Assembly: GCA_002374095.1 (NCBI GenBank)
Contig: DFKY01000003.1
Location: 49,045-113,044, forward strand
Reading direction: 5' to 3'
Source of the DNA: Lachnospiraceae bacterium UBA3633
GTDB lineage: Bacteria > Bacillota > Clostridia > Lachnospirales > Lachnospiraceae
Length of the DNA: 64,000 nt
This document shows, piece after piece, positions 27,752-36,570 of the stretch (position 1 is its first letter; the number at the start of each line of letters is the position of its first letter). Both the position numbers and the translations under genes were made by a program. The notes under the pieces were generated by a model. It did not search any database. It saw only the letters and a program-made list of their open reading frames with translations, and had not been told where the DNA came from.

Positions 27752-29045
27752 CACTACCGTAATAATATCCACCATACCATGCATTCATGATACAAATACC
27801 ATTACTGTCAAATGCATATATACCAGTGCCCCATGCATAATCTGTTATCTCAGTACTTGTATTCGCATACATAGCTCCATACCCGTTGCCATTTACTGCT
27901 TTAAAATAATACCATGCTCCATTGATTTTCTGCCAACCAGTAAGCATCTTACCTTCAGCATTTAGATAATACCAGTATCCAGTTGAATTATCTTTGAACC
28001 ACTGGTTTGCAAGAACATATCCATTATCTCCAAATCTATAATAGTATCCGTCAATCAGATACCATGTAGATCTCAATAGCACACCATTACCTTGATAAAA
28101 ATATCTTCCACGACTATCTACATGCCATCCACTCTCAAGTCCTTGAGTGATTTGAGGTGAACCTGTAGCATTTGATGCACCTTGATTATAGTTATATGCG
28201 CCTTGATTATAATTATACGCACCCTGATTATAACTTCCTACACCAGAATAATAATTTGGATTCGTCTGGCTATTGGTATTTGTAGCATTCGTAGCTCCTG
28301 TTCCTCCAAATGGTGATGGTGCTACAGGATAACTTGATACACCTGTATAAGGCGACAACACACTACTTCCATATGGACTATTATTTACATATCCAGGACC
28401 TTGTGCAACAGCTGTCCCTTGATACTGAGAATTAGTATAAAAATTATTGCTTTGATTGCCAGCATAATTATAAATTATCTCACCATTCGGGCCTATTACA
28501 TAATACTGATTGCCATAAGGATAATAACCATACTGTACAACTCCTGGACCATACATATAGGAAGATCCACTTCCTATACCACTCGTACTACTGCCACCTG
28601 CGGTTATATCATCTTCCGTGACTGGTACTCCTTCATAGGTTGACCATCCTGATGGATTAACTATCATTGTCCACTCACTATAATTTCCTTCAAGGTTTTC
28701 ACCTCTTATCTGGAATTGATAATACCCAACTGACGATATGCTAAATGTATACTCTGTCTCAGTTGGATCAACATATTTTATGCCGCCAGTCGTCTTGTAT
28801 GTATATGTCACAGTCGTTCCATTGATACTTGACACTCTTTTAAGAAGCTGAAGTGCGAATCTCTTATAACCAGGCCTATACGTAGGCGGTATAAAATGTG
28901 CCGTACCATCAGAGTTTAATGACAAAGTCGCCGAACTAAAAGATGCTATAGTAGGATCAAGCTTGCCAGCAGCATATGACTTCACATTAAATAGTACTAT
29001 GGTCATAGCAATTATAAAAAGAGTTTTTAAAATGTTTTTATTCAT
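27732..29045 (-). CDS. Secreted cell-wall-binding repeat protein
   Basis: 437 residues with a signal peptide (MNKNILKTLFIIAMTIVLFN, cleavage after SYA). Residues 30-125 resemble a fibronectin-like beta domain. A long Gly/Ser/Tyr/Asn-rich linker follows, with a short tandem repeat (YNQGAYN). The C-terminal 140 residues hold choline-binding-type repeats (GYYYRFGDNGYVLANQWFKD, GYWYYLNAEGKMLTGWQ, GAWYYFK). It should attach to wall polymers non-covalently. The ATG at 29045 has a GGAGG site. It lies 10 bases after the S8 protease gene, so the two are likely made together. Confidence 0.9.
   Translation of the reverse strand: MNKNILKTLFIIAMTIVLFNVKSYAAGKLDPTIASFSSATLSLNSDGTAHFIPPTYRPGYKRFALQLLKRVSSINGTTVTYTYKTTGGIKYVDPTETEYTFSISSVGYYQFQIRGENLEGNYSEWTMIVNPSGWSTYEGVPVTEDDITAGGSSTSGIGSGSSYMYGPGVVQYGYYPYGNQYYVIGPNGEIIYNYAGNQSNNFYTNSQYQGTAVAQGPGYVNNSPYGSSVLSPYTGVSSYPVAPSPFGGTGATNATNTNSQTNPNYYSGVGSYNQGAYNYNQGAYNYNQGASNATGSPQITQGLESGWHVDSRGRYFYQGNGVLLRSTWYLIDGYYYRFGDNGYVLANQWFKDNSTGYWYYLNAEGKMLTGWQKINGAWYYFKAVNGNGYGAMYANTSTEITDYAWGTGIYAFDSNGICIMNAWYGGYYYGSDGKRAR
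28177..28239. repeat. 21-bp in-frame tandem repeat, three units
   Basis: Three near-identical 21-base units at 28177, 28198 and 28219 encode the repeated heptad around Tyr-Asn-Gln-Gly-Ala-Tyr-Asn in the linker of the cell-wall protein. Unit number may vary between strains without breaking the frame. Confidence 0.85.
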
Positions 29046-29055
29046 TACACTCCTC

Positions 29056-30294
29056 CTAAAAAGTACTAGCAATTTTCAATGCTTCGTACACATTGATAAT
29101 GCCGTTACTTTTGCTTAAGCCTAAAAGGCTCTCAATGGGTGTTGATGTATTAATTATAATATTTTTATAAGACGATATAGGAACATTTGGAAATCTGCTA
29201 TATATCATCGCGCATAAGGCTGACACAAATGGTGCTGACATGCTTGTGCCTGTGAGATAAGCATAAGTACCATATGGAGTCGTACTCAATATATAAGTTC
29301 CTGGTGCAAATACATCTACATATGATCCGTAATTTGCACTTACATATCTTTTACCATCAAATGCAATATTGGAAACTGATATGACATTATCAAGATTTAG
29401 TTTTGCTGGATATACATCTCTTTCATCCAAACTATAACCTACAAAATTCATACCATTACCAGCTGACACTATGAAAAGCATATCACTATTATCTCTTATC
29501 GCCTCATCTATACTTGCGTCATAACTATATGTACCAAGTGATATATTGCATATCATCGCACCATTATTTTTTGCATATGTTATCGCGTCAATCACTGATG
29601 CCATATATCCATTTTCATTAGCATCAAGAACTTTAAGTGGCATAATTTTTATGTGCTCATCATATGCAAGTCCATACACTCCACCATTCACATGACTACC
29701 TGATATAATTCCTGCTGCATGTGTGCCATGAACTTCCAACAGACTTTCCGGCATCACATTGGCATTTCCTTTATTGAAATTATATCCATATACATCATCT
29801 ATATATCCATTTGCATCATCATCAATGCCATTATTTGCAATCTCATCTACATTTACCCAGATGCTATCTTTTAAATCAGGATGAGTTATATCTATCCCTG
29901 TATCTATCACTGCAATTACTATGTCTCGCCCATACGGCACACTTTTAAAAAGGTTAAAGCCTTCTTCCCATTTGGTATCTATGCCTTCGTGTGAAGCAAG
30001 TATTTTTGATGTATCGCTTGCACTATAATAAAAATTCATAATGTTTTTATCAGCAAAAAACATCGTGTCACTCACGAGTGCATCAAAAAACACAGGTTTG
30101 TAGCTTACCTCTAGTATATTTTTATTAACCATAAAATTGCCGTTATTTTTAAGTGCCCACTGATACTTAAAAAGATTATCGCTTCCAAAACTTGTAAAAT
30201 CAGGAAGTGATAACAATACAAAAAATATAAGTAGAAATCTACTTACTTTTTTCATTTTTGGCAATCTAAGGAACAGATTTTTCCCTAATTGCAT
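29056..30294 (-). CDS. Secreted S8 (subtilisin-like) serine protease
   Basis: 412 residues. A signal peptide lies at about residues 14-33 (KKVSRFLLIFFVLLSLP). The catalytic triad is complete: Asp in AVIDTGIDITHPDL, His in VHGTHAAGIISG, Ser in TGTSMSAPFVSAL. There is no obvious long C-terminal extension or anchor. A strong promoter ends 9 bases before the ATG at 30294 and no Shine-Dalgarno is present, so the message has a very short leader or initiates at a later Met. It is the first gene of the surface group that includes the wall-binding protein. Confidence 0.94.
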   Translation of the reverse strand: MQLGKNLFLRLPKMKKVSRFLLIFFVLLSLPDFTSFGSDNLFKYQWALKNNGNFMVNKNILEVSYKPVFFDALVSDTMFFADKNIMNFYYSASDTSKILASHEGIDTKWEEGFNLFKSVPYGRDIVIAVIDTGIDITHPDLKDSIWVNVDEIANNGIDDDANGYIDDVYGYNFNKGNANVMPESLLEVHGTHAAGIISGSHVNGGVYGLAYDEHIKIMPLKVLDANENGYMASVIDAITYAKNNGAMICNISLGTYSYDASIDEAIRDNSDMLFIVSAGNGMNFVGYSLDERDVYPAKLNLDNVISVSNIAFDGKRYVSANYGSYVDVFAPGTYILSTTPYGTYAYLTGTSMSAPFVSALCAMIYSRFPNVPISSYKNIIINTSTPIESLLGLSKSNGIINVYEALKIASTF

Positions 30295-30303
30295 AATAAT
30301 ATA

Positions 30304-30332
30304 ATTATATAAAATTTGCCCATTTTTTTCAA
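30304..30332 (-). promoter_or_regulatory. Promoter of the S8 protease operon
   Basis: -35 TTGAAA (30327-30332), 17-base spacer, -10 TATAAT (30304-30309). Only 9 bases separate the -10 from the first ATG. Confidence 0.75.
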
Positions 30333-30383
30333 CTTTTAATAAGTTATTTAGATATAACCTATTATAAAAAAATGAAATTTTTA

Positions 30384-30412
30384 TTGTAAGTTTTTCTTAA
30401 AAAGTATATAAT
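30384..30412 (+). promoter_or_regulatory. Promoter of the TAXI-TRAP operon
   Basis: -35 TTGTAA (30384-30389), 17-base spacer, -10 TATAAT (30407-30412), about 48 bases before the ATG of the solute receptor. Confidence 0.8.
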
Positions 30413-30459
30413 TAGCTATATTGTTAAGTAATTCTATTATTAACAAAATAGGAGGAAAT

Positions 30460-31434
30460 ATGAAAGGTTTTAAAAGGGCTCTAAGCCTTACAATGGTTTT
30501 ATTACTCACATTTATTATCGCTTCATGCGGTAGCACAAGCAGTGCAACAAATTCCAAAAAAATAACTCTTGCTTCTGGTGGCACTTCTGGTACATATTAT
30601 GGATTTTCAGGTGTTATTGCGCAAAGATTAAATGAAACTCTCAGCGATAAGTTAAAAATCAATGTCGTATCAACAGGCGCATCTAAAGTCAATGTCCAAA
30701 TGATAGATGATGGTGATGCCGATATAGCAATACTCCAAAATGATGTTATGTCATATGCATACAATGCCACTGATATGTTTGAAGGCTCTACCCCTATACA
30801 ATCTTTTTCAGCTATAGCATCATGCTATCCTGAATCAATTCAAATAATTGTTGACAAATCTATAAAAAGCATTGCAGAACTAAAAGGAAAAAGAGTTTCT
30901 GTAGGCGACTCAGGATCAGGTACAGAATTTAATGCAAAGCAAATTCTTGCAGCATATGGTATAGATATAGATAATGATATAGTAAAAAATAATCAAAGCT
31001 TTGCTGATTCATGTGACTCACTTAAAAATGGCACTATTGATGCAGCCTTCGTTACTGCAGGACATCCTACTGTAGCTGTTACAGAACTTGCTTCAAATTA
31101 TGATTTCAATATTCTTCCAATAGATAAAGCACATGCAGATTCGCTTATAGCCGACTATGGATTTTATGCTCCAGTAACTATAGAAAAAGATACTTATTCA
31201 GTTCTCACTGAAGATATACCAACTGTTGCAGTTATGGCGACATACATAGCAAGCAATAATCTTGATGAAGATACAGTGTATGCATTTACAAAAGGACTTT
31301 TTGAAGAAAAAGAAAACTTTGAACATCAAAAAGCATCTCTCTTAAATCTTGAGACTGGTGTTTCCGGCATAGCAATTCCTTTCCACAAAGGTGCAGCAAA
31401 GTATTATAGCGAAAACGGTATAACTGTTGAATAA
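30460..31434 (+). CDS. TAXI-family TRAP transporter solute receptor, lipoprotein
   Basis: 324-residue extracytoplasmic receptor. It starts at the ATG at 30460 with a GGAGG site 5 bases upstream. The lipoprotein signal ends with the lipobox IASC (Cys near residue 23). The mature start KITLASGGTSGTYYGFSG is the classic TAXI motif that binds small acids. DUF1850 and the fused TRAP permease follow, a complete TAXI-TRAP operon. The substrate is not predictable; glutamate, other dicarboxylates or organic acids are known for the family. Confidence 0.95.
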   Translation: MKGFKRALSLTMVLLLTFIIASCGSTSSATNSKKITLASGGTSGTYYGFSGVIAQRLNETLSDKLKINVVSTGASKVNVQMIDDGDADIAILQNDVMSYAYNATDMFEGSTPIQSFSAIASCYPESIQIIVDKSIKSIAELKGKRVSVGDSGSGTEFNAKQILAAYGIDIDNDIVKNNQSFADSCDSLKNGTIDAAFVTAGHPTVAVTELASNYDFNILPIDKAHADSLIADYGFYAPVTIEKDTYSVLTEDIPTVAVMATYIASNNLDEDTVYAFTKGLFEEKENFEHQKASLLNLETGVSGIAIPFHKGAAKYYSENGITVE

Positions 31435-31930
31435 AAAAAGCTTAAGAATACACTTACACATTGCAAATGCCATAGTGATTGTAACTATGGCATTATTGTT
31501 TTTAGCCTCATGCAAAGCTGAAAAAAGATCCCTGATTATCTACAATAAAGATGAAAAGGGCAATATACAAAAAGAAGTAAGCTATCCTATAAAATATGAT
31601 GATCACTTCTCAGTAGAGTTCACGCACTCGGTTAACATGAGTCCTGTCATTGAATACTATAAGTTTGACGAATCATATAACATATATGTATACGAAACCA
31701 GATACTATAACTATGGTGCAGGAGTTTTAACCAATATAGAAGGTAATGAAACTATTGAGTATGGTGATGATGGCTCTATGATTATAAAAGGTATCGACAA
31801 AAAGATAGATAATCTCTCATATTATTTAAGCGACATTTATGATCATACCTTACAGATAAATGATAATGACCCTATAAGCCTATGGGGAATTTTCGGAAAA
31901 AACACTATAATTTACATTAAAAGTGAATAA
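31427..31930 (+). CDS. DUF1850 lipoprotein of the TRAP operon
   Basis: 167 residues. The N-terminus is hydrophobic and ends in a lipobox (FLASCKAE, Cys near residue 29). The body matches DUF1850 (VEFTHSVNMSPVIEYY and a late NDNDPISLWGIFG), a family found almost only with TAXI-TRAP genes. The best start is a TTG at 31427, which overlaps the end of the receptor gene by 8 bases; no strong Shine-Dalgarno is present, so translation is probably coupled. Its role in transport is unknown. Confidence 0.85.
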   Translation: MNKKSLRIHLHIANAIVIVTMALLFLASCKAEKRSLIIYNKDEKGNIQKEVSYPIKYDDHFSVEFTHSVNMSPVIEYYKFDESYNIYVYETRYYNYGAGVLTNIEGNETIEYGDDGSMIIKGIDKKIDNLSYYLSDIYDHTLQINDNDPISLWGIFGKNTIIYIKSE

Positions 31931-31949
31931 CTGCAGATAAGGAGTATAT

Positions 31950-33893
31950 ATGAAGGAAATAAAAAATGATAATAATGATGTAATTATTCAAAATGAAAAC
32001 TCAAAGACAAGGAGCTTTACTGGGATTCCTAAGATTATTATTAATGCAATTCTTGTGTTTTTTTCGCTTCTTTGCATATATATTGTTTTCTTATCACCAT
32101 TTGATACAAGAATCAATAGATCAGCTTTTGTAGGAATTATAGTATTTTCAATATACTTGCTATATCCTATAAGTCAGAAGTTGCCTAAAAAAGTTAATCA
32201 CATCCCAATATATGATATGGTACTTGCAATAGCCGCTCTTATCTGCTATGGATACTTTGTATTTAACTGCAAATACATAATAGATGTCGGTCTAAGGCTT
32301 ACGCCTCTTATGATGGGGCTTGGTATAGTTGGAACTATACTTACACTTGAAGCTTGCAGAAGAGCCACTGGGCTTCCTATTGTCATTGTGGCATCTGCTT
32401 TTATCGTATATGGTCTTATGAACAATTCTCTAAAAAGAGTAGTATATGATCTCTTTTATACCACAGAAGGTGTCATAGGTACTCCGATAAGAGCATGCAC
32501 AGCTTTCATCTCACTCTTTGTAATATTTGGCGCCTTTCTTGAGAGAACAGGTATATCTGATTTTTTCATCAATCTCGCAAATTCACTTGCAGGTCATACG
32601 ATAGGCGGTCCTGCCAAAGTTGCTGTCATATCAAGTGCACTTTGCGGTATGGTCTCTGGCTCATCAGTTGGTAATACTGTGACAACTGGTGCTATCACTA
32701 TCCCACTCATGAAGAAAAATGGTTATAAACCAGAATTCGCTGGTGCTGTTGAAGCAGCTGCATCAACTGGTGGACAGATAATGCCACCTATCATGGGTGC
32801 TGCCGCATTTCTCATGATTGAATACACTAATAAAGAGTATTCTTTTATAGCACTTCGTGCATGTCTTCCAGCTCTTCTTTACTTTGCAGGAATATTTATA
32901 TCAGTTCACCTTGAAGCAAGAAAACTTGGCCTTAAAGGCATCCCAAAATCAGAACTTCCAAAGTTTTCAGATGTCATAAGATCTTGGTACTTAATACTTC
33001 CTCTCATTATACTTACATATCTAATTATAAAATCCACTATGGCAAAAGCTGCAATCGTTGCAATTGCTGTAGCAGTCGCACTAAGTGTCATGAGAGATAT
33101 GTTTCTTGACTACAACGGCGAAAAGATTCTCGACGATAAAAAGAAAAGCAAGCTTCTCGTCATCACAGAGTCTACACCATCACTTATATTAGAATCACTT
33201 TCACAAGGTGCAAGATCTGTCATATCAGTTGGTATAGCTTGCTCTGTAGCAGGTATAATTGCTTGTATAATTACAACTACAGGAATAGGCACAGACCTTG
33301 TATCAGCTGTCGTAAACCTCTCAAAAGGAAATCTTATAATAGGGATGTTCCTTACCATGATTACATGTATAATACTTGGTATGGGAGTACCTACAACAGC
33401 CAATTATGTCATCATGGCTACAACATGTGCACCTATACTTATTGGCATGGGTATGAATCCATTTGCTGCACACATGTTTGTATTTTACTTTGGTATAGTT
33501 GCTGATATAACTCCTCCTGTAGCACTTGCCGCTTATGCAGGGTCAGCTATTGCAGGTGCATCTCCTATGAAGACAGCAGTGAATGCAACCCTACTTGCTA
33601 TAGCAGCATTCATAGTACCATATATATTTGGTCTAAATACAGCAATGCTCTTCATTGATACCAATGCAATACAAGTTATACTTATAATTATCACATCACT
33701 TGTTGGAATCTTTGGTGTGTCAGCTGGTATAAGAGGTTTCGTATATAGACCTATGAACATCATAGAAAGAATATTATTAATAATAAGTGGTCTTCTACTT
33801 ATATATCCAGGTCTTCTTACTGATGCAGTAGGCCTTGTCGCAATAATTATACTTATGTATATTCAATCAAAGACAGCTAAAGTAAATTCATAG
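31950..33893 (+). CDS. Fused TRAP transporter permease (DctQM type)
   Basis: 647-residue membrane protein combining the small (DctQ-like) and large (DctM-like) TRAP permease parts, as usual in TAXI systems. The conserved SGSSVGNTVTTGAITIPLMKK and AASTGGQIMPPIMGAAAFLM blocks lie near residues 235 and 270, and GMGVPTTANYVIMA near 478. A GGAG site lies before the ATG at 31950. Transcription ends at the terminator at 33928-33961. Transport is probably driven by sodium or protons. Confidence 0.95.
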   Translation: MKEIKNDNNDVIIQNENSKTRSFTGIPKIIINAILVFFSLLCIYIVFLSPFDTRINRSAFVGIIVFSIYLLYPISQKLPKKVNHIPIYDMVLAIAALICYGYFVFNCKYIIDVGLRLTPLMMGLGIVGTILTLEACRRATGLPIVIVASAFIVYGLMNNSLKRVVYDLFYTTEGVIGTPIRACTAFISLFVIFGAFLERTGISDFFINLANSLAGHTIGGPAKVAVISSALCGMVSGSSVGNTVTTGAITIPLMKKNGYKPEFAGAVEAAASTGGQIMPPIMGAAAFLMIEYTNKEYSFIALRACLPALLYFAGIFISVHLEARKLGLKGIPKSELPKFSDVIRSWYLILPLIILTYLIIKSTMAKAAIVAIAVAVALSVMRDMFLDYNGEKILDDKKKSKLLVITESTPSLILESLSQGARSVISVGIACSVAGIIACIITTTGIGTDLVSAVVNLSKGNLIIGMFLTMITCIILGMGVPTTANYVIMATTCAPILIGMGMNPFAAHMFVFYFGIVADITPPVALAAYAGSAIAGASPMKTAVNATLLAIAAFIVPYIFGLNTAMLFIDTNAIQVILIIITSLVGIFGVSAGIRGFVYRPMNIIERILLIISGLLLIYPGLLTDAVGLVAIIILMYIQSKTAKVNS

Positions 33894-33927
33894 TAAACTT
33901 TATCAAAGCTTTATAAAAATAAACAAT

Positions 33928-33961
33928 AAAAAATCACCATCTATAAATGGTGATTTTTTTA
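33928..33961. terminator. Bidirectional terminator
   Basis: Stem AAAAAATCACCAT / ATGGTGATTTTTT with a 6-base loop between the convergent TRAP permease and rpmB genes. Confidence 0.93.
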
Positions 33962-33969
33962 TGATAATC

Positions 33970-34155
33970 TTATGCCCTCTTTACTTTTTCTGATCTAAGA
34001 CATCTTGTACATACATAACACTTTTTATTGCCTGTCTCTGTCTTTATAGTTATATGCTTAAGATTTGCTTTAAATGTTCTATTAGATCTTCTATGAGAGT
34101 GACTTATCTGATTTCCAAATTTTACACCCTTACCGCAGACTGCACATACTGCCAT
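33970..34155 (-). CDS. rpmB: 50S ribosomal protein L28, zinc-ribbon form
   Basis: 61 residues starting MAVCAVCGKG. Two CxxC pairs (CAVC near the N-terminus, CYVCTRC near 47) show the zinc-binding C+ form. The start at 34155 follows a GGAGG site; longer upstream starts give no family similarity. It is a single-gene unit ending in the shared terminator. Confidence 0.97.
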   Translation of the reverse strand: MAVCAVCGKGVKFGNQISHSHRRSNRTFKANLKHITIKTETGNKKCYVCTRCLRSEKVKRA

Positions 34156-34243
34156 AACACACCTCCTAAAATCCATCACATATTTAAGTAGCAATTAATT
34201 TTAACATAAACTTATCTGAAATGCAATAGAAAACTTTTATATT

Positions 34244-34636
34244 TTAGTCATCATAATCAGCACTTATATCTTTTATAGCTTCGTCAATCCTTTTATCGGT
34301 TTTTCCTTTATTTATAAGCTTATCCACAAGGTCTGGAATCATATCTACCGCCTTGCTTATATAGTCTTGATTATCTATATTAATAAGCTTTGTAAAACCA
34401 TCTTGTATTATAAGACAAGCTATAGGCTTAACTTTACATCCTGCACTGGCTATCTCTTTATTGTCTTTAAGCTCTCCCGCCCCAAGGCCAACACTTGTCT
34501 CTAAAAATGGTATGATTGTTGTGTCTCCTATAGTATAAGGTTCTCCTATAACTTTTTTTGTATCAATTAGTCCATCAACGCCTTTGAAAATAGATGCTAT
34601 TGTCTCATCAATTTTTGATTTCATATCATTTTCCAT
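34244..34636 (-). CDS. GerW/YtfJ-family sporulation-associated protein
   Basis: 130 residues from the ATG at 34636, which follows a GGAGG site by 5 bases. The block DTKKVIGEPYTIGDTTIIPF, then SVGLGAG and VKPIACLII, matches the GerW (YtfJ) family, whose members locate to the forespore or spore coat in Bacillus. It lacks the Gly-rich insert seen in Bacillus YtfJ. Related proteins also occur in non-sporulating Clostridia, so it does not prove sporulation. It has its own promoter. Confidence 0.8.
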   Translation of the reverse strand: MENDMKSKIDETIASIFKGVDGLIDTKKVIGEPYTIGDTTIIPFLETSVGLGAGELKDNKEIASAGCKVKPIACLIIQDGFTKLINIDNQDYISKAVDMIPDLVDKLINKGKTDKRIDEAIKDISADYDD

Positions 34637-34657
34637 GACAACCTCCATGATACTTAC

Positions 34658-34686
34658 ATTATAAAACAAATAGGGATTTAATACAA
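34658..34686 (-). promoter_or_regulatory. Promoter of the gerW-like gene
   Basis: -35 TTGTAT (34681-34686), 17-base spacer, -10 TATAAT (34658-34663), just downstream of the DUF2953 gene. Confidence 0.75.
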
Positions 34687-34695
34687 GGAAAAATA

Positions 34696-35490
34696 CTATT
34701 TATCTTTTTTAAATATTACTTTCCTAAACCTTTTATCAAGTAGTAACCTAATAACCGGAAAAGCTATAGTGATAATCGGCACTTTTTTAGATAATTCTAC
34801 CGTCCCTTCAAACTCATCAGTAAGAAACTTTGGATACACACTTATATCTCCATCCGAAGCAGCAATTATCGGCACTAAACTTGCATAAGTCACCCCCATC
34901 ATATAAGGGTCTTTGATACCATAAGTAACATCTACTATCACTTTGCTTGGGGCTATCTTACCGATAAGTCTTTTAAGCTCTGCAACAATCTTCTTCACAA
35001 CATATATCATGTCATGTGGGATAAATGAATCTACCTTATCTATAAATGTATCTACCTTATCATTAAGTGCTTTATAATCTCTTTTCTGCTTTTCTTCAAG
35101 TTTTTTAGCATCAATGAAAAGATCTTTTGCAAGTTCCTTACTTTTCTTTATATCTTCCTTAAGTGGCTCACTACTTTCAAAATTATATTCATTGTTTTCA
35201 GTAGTTTTTTCTTCTCCAGTATCATTTTCTTTTATAGCAGCATTATTACTTTTCTCACTGTCAAATATTTTTTTATTCATAACTGTCATCTTGTATGCGA
35301 CAAGCGATTTAAGACCAAGAGATAAGTTAAAATGTAATATCATATATAGAAAACTAACTGTCAATAAGTTATCTTTATATCTTAAGCTTAGTCTATATTT
35401 AAAAGGCAATATCAATATAAGGAGCAATACAACAAGTAATATCGCTATGAGTATAATTATTACCTGTAGTGTTTTCAATAAAACCACCAT
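34696..35490 (-). CDS. DUF2953 membrane protein
   Basis: 264 residues. An N-terminal hydrophobic helix (about residues 9-30) is followed by PFKYRLSLRYKDN, a charged linker (residues 75-140) and a C-terminal part with KVIVDVTYGIKDPYMMGVTYA, the pattern of DUF2953. The family commonly sits near gerW/ytfJ in Firmicutes, as here, and is linked by context to sporulation. Function unknown. Confidence 0.8.
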   Translation of the reverse strand: MVVLLKTLQVIIILIAILLVVLLLILILPFKYRLSLRYKDNLLTVSFLYMILHFNLSLGLKSLVAYKMTVMNKKIFDSEKSNNAAIKENDTGEEKTTENNEYNFESSEPLKEDIKKSKELAKDLFIDAKKLEEKQKRDYKALNDKVDTFIDKVDSFIPHDMIYVVKKIVAELKRLIGKIAPSKVIVDVTYGIKDPYMMGVTYASLVPIIAASDGDISVYPKFLTDEFEGTVELSKKVPIITIAFPVIRLLLDKRFRKVIFKKDK

Positions 35491-35499
35491 AATATAAAA

Positions 35500-35970
35500 C
35501 TACTTTATACCTGTGCTCATATTCTCTAATATTTTTTGGAAGATAAAATTAGCAGTCTCTTCTCTTATTGCATTTCTATCACCAGTAAAATTACATTCGT
35601 ATACTATTATGTCATCAAGGTAATTGATTCCTACATAGACTCTTCCTACAGGCTTATCATCACACACAGTTGGACCTGCATTTCCTGTAGTTGATATACA
35701 TATATCTTTTGATGTAAGACTTTTAAGTTTATAGCACATATCATAAGCTACTTCTCTTGAAACCACACCATAGGTATCTATAAGCGCGGCATCAACACCT
35801 AAAATATTGACCTTTGCTTCATTTGAATATACTATGAATCCCTCTTTAAATATACTGGAGCTACCTGGCACATCAGTAATAAGCTTTGCAATTAGTCCCC
35901 CTGTAATAGACTCTGCAACTGATATAGTCGTTTTTTTCTCTATTAATTTTTCAACTACACTTTTTATCAT
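35500..35970 (-). CDS. CinA C-terminal domain protein (nicotinamide-nucleotide amidase type)
   Basis: 156 residues consisting only of the CinA C-terminal domain, as in PncC. The motif SVAESITGGLIAKLITDVPGSS near residue 18, SREVAYDMC and STTGNAGP with the VGRVYVGI block are all seen. The enzyme deamidates nicotinamide mononucleotide for NAD recycling. The N-terminal COG1058 domain is absent, which is normal for stand-alone PncC. It follows pgsA by 6 bases without a Shine-Dalgarno. Confidence 0.93.
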   Translation of the reverse strand: MIKSVVEKLIEKKTTISVAESITGGLIAKLITDVPGSSSIFKEGFIVYSNEAKVNILGVDAALIDTYGVVSREVAYDMCYKLKSLTSKDICISTTGNAGPTVCDDKPVGRVYVGINYLDDIIVYECNFTGDRNAIREETANFIFQKILENMSTGIK

Positions 35971-35976
35971 CTATTA

Positions 35977-36570
35977 TTACATTTTTTTCATAAATATTTC
36001 TTTACTTTTAATAATATAGTCTACAAGCGATAATACTACAAATACCATTGAAATATAAAATAGTCCATATATCGCATAATACAAGCCTATGCTTATATTG
36101 TGAATTTTAAAGAGCATCAGAGTAATCGCGATCATTTGTGTGGCTGTCTTAAGTTTGCCCCAAATTGATGCTGCTATAACCACATTCTCTTCAAGTGCTA
36201 TAAGCCTAATTGACGATATGATAATCTCCCTAAGTACAACTATAAGCATACAAATAAAATGTATCTCTTTACTTTCCGCAAGTAATATAAGTGCTGTCAC
36301 GACTATCATCTTGTCAGCAAGTGGGTCCATCAATTTTCCAAAATTAGTTATCAGATTATACTTCCTTGCTAATTTTCCATCAAAATAATCAGTAATTGAA
36401 GCAAGCAAAAATGTAAGTCCTGATAATAGCCTAAAGATGTCTATCTCATAAGTATTAAATAAGTGTATTGCCTTTACATTTCCAAAACTCAACATAAAAA
36501 ATGCTATAAAAATCGGTATAGCAATCACTCTTGACATCGTAAGTTTATTGGGAAGGTTTTTATCTATCAT
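35977..36570 (-). CDS. pgsA: CDP-diacylglycerol-glycerol-3-phosphate 3-phosphatidyltransferase
   Basis: 197-residue membrane enzyme making phosphatidylglycerol phosphate. The CDP-alcohol phosphotransferase motif is intact: DYFDGKLARKYNLITNFGKL continuing to MDPLADK, near residues 62-88. About five hydrophobic segments. It overlaps the end of rimO by 4 bases. Confidence 0.97.
   Translation of the reverse strand: MIDKNLPNKLTMSRVIAIPIFIAFFMLSFGNVKAIHLFNTYEIDIFRLLSGLTFLLASITDYFDGKLARKYNLITNFGKLMDPLADKMIVVTALILLAESKEIHFICMLIVVLREIIISSIRLIALEENVVIAASIWGKLKTATQMIAITLMLFKIHNISIGLYYAIYGLFYISMVFVVLSLVDYIIKSKEIFMKKM

Noticed and set aside
28177..28239. Short regular repeats as a CRISPR array
   Set aside because: The units are contiguous, in frame and encode a Tyr/Asn/Gln-rich linker; no spacers.
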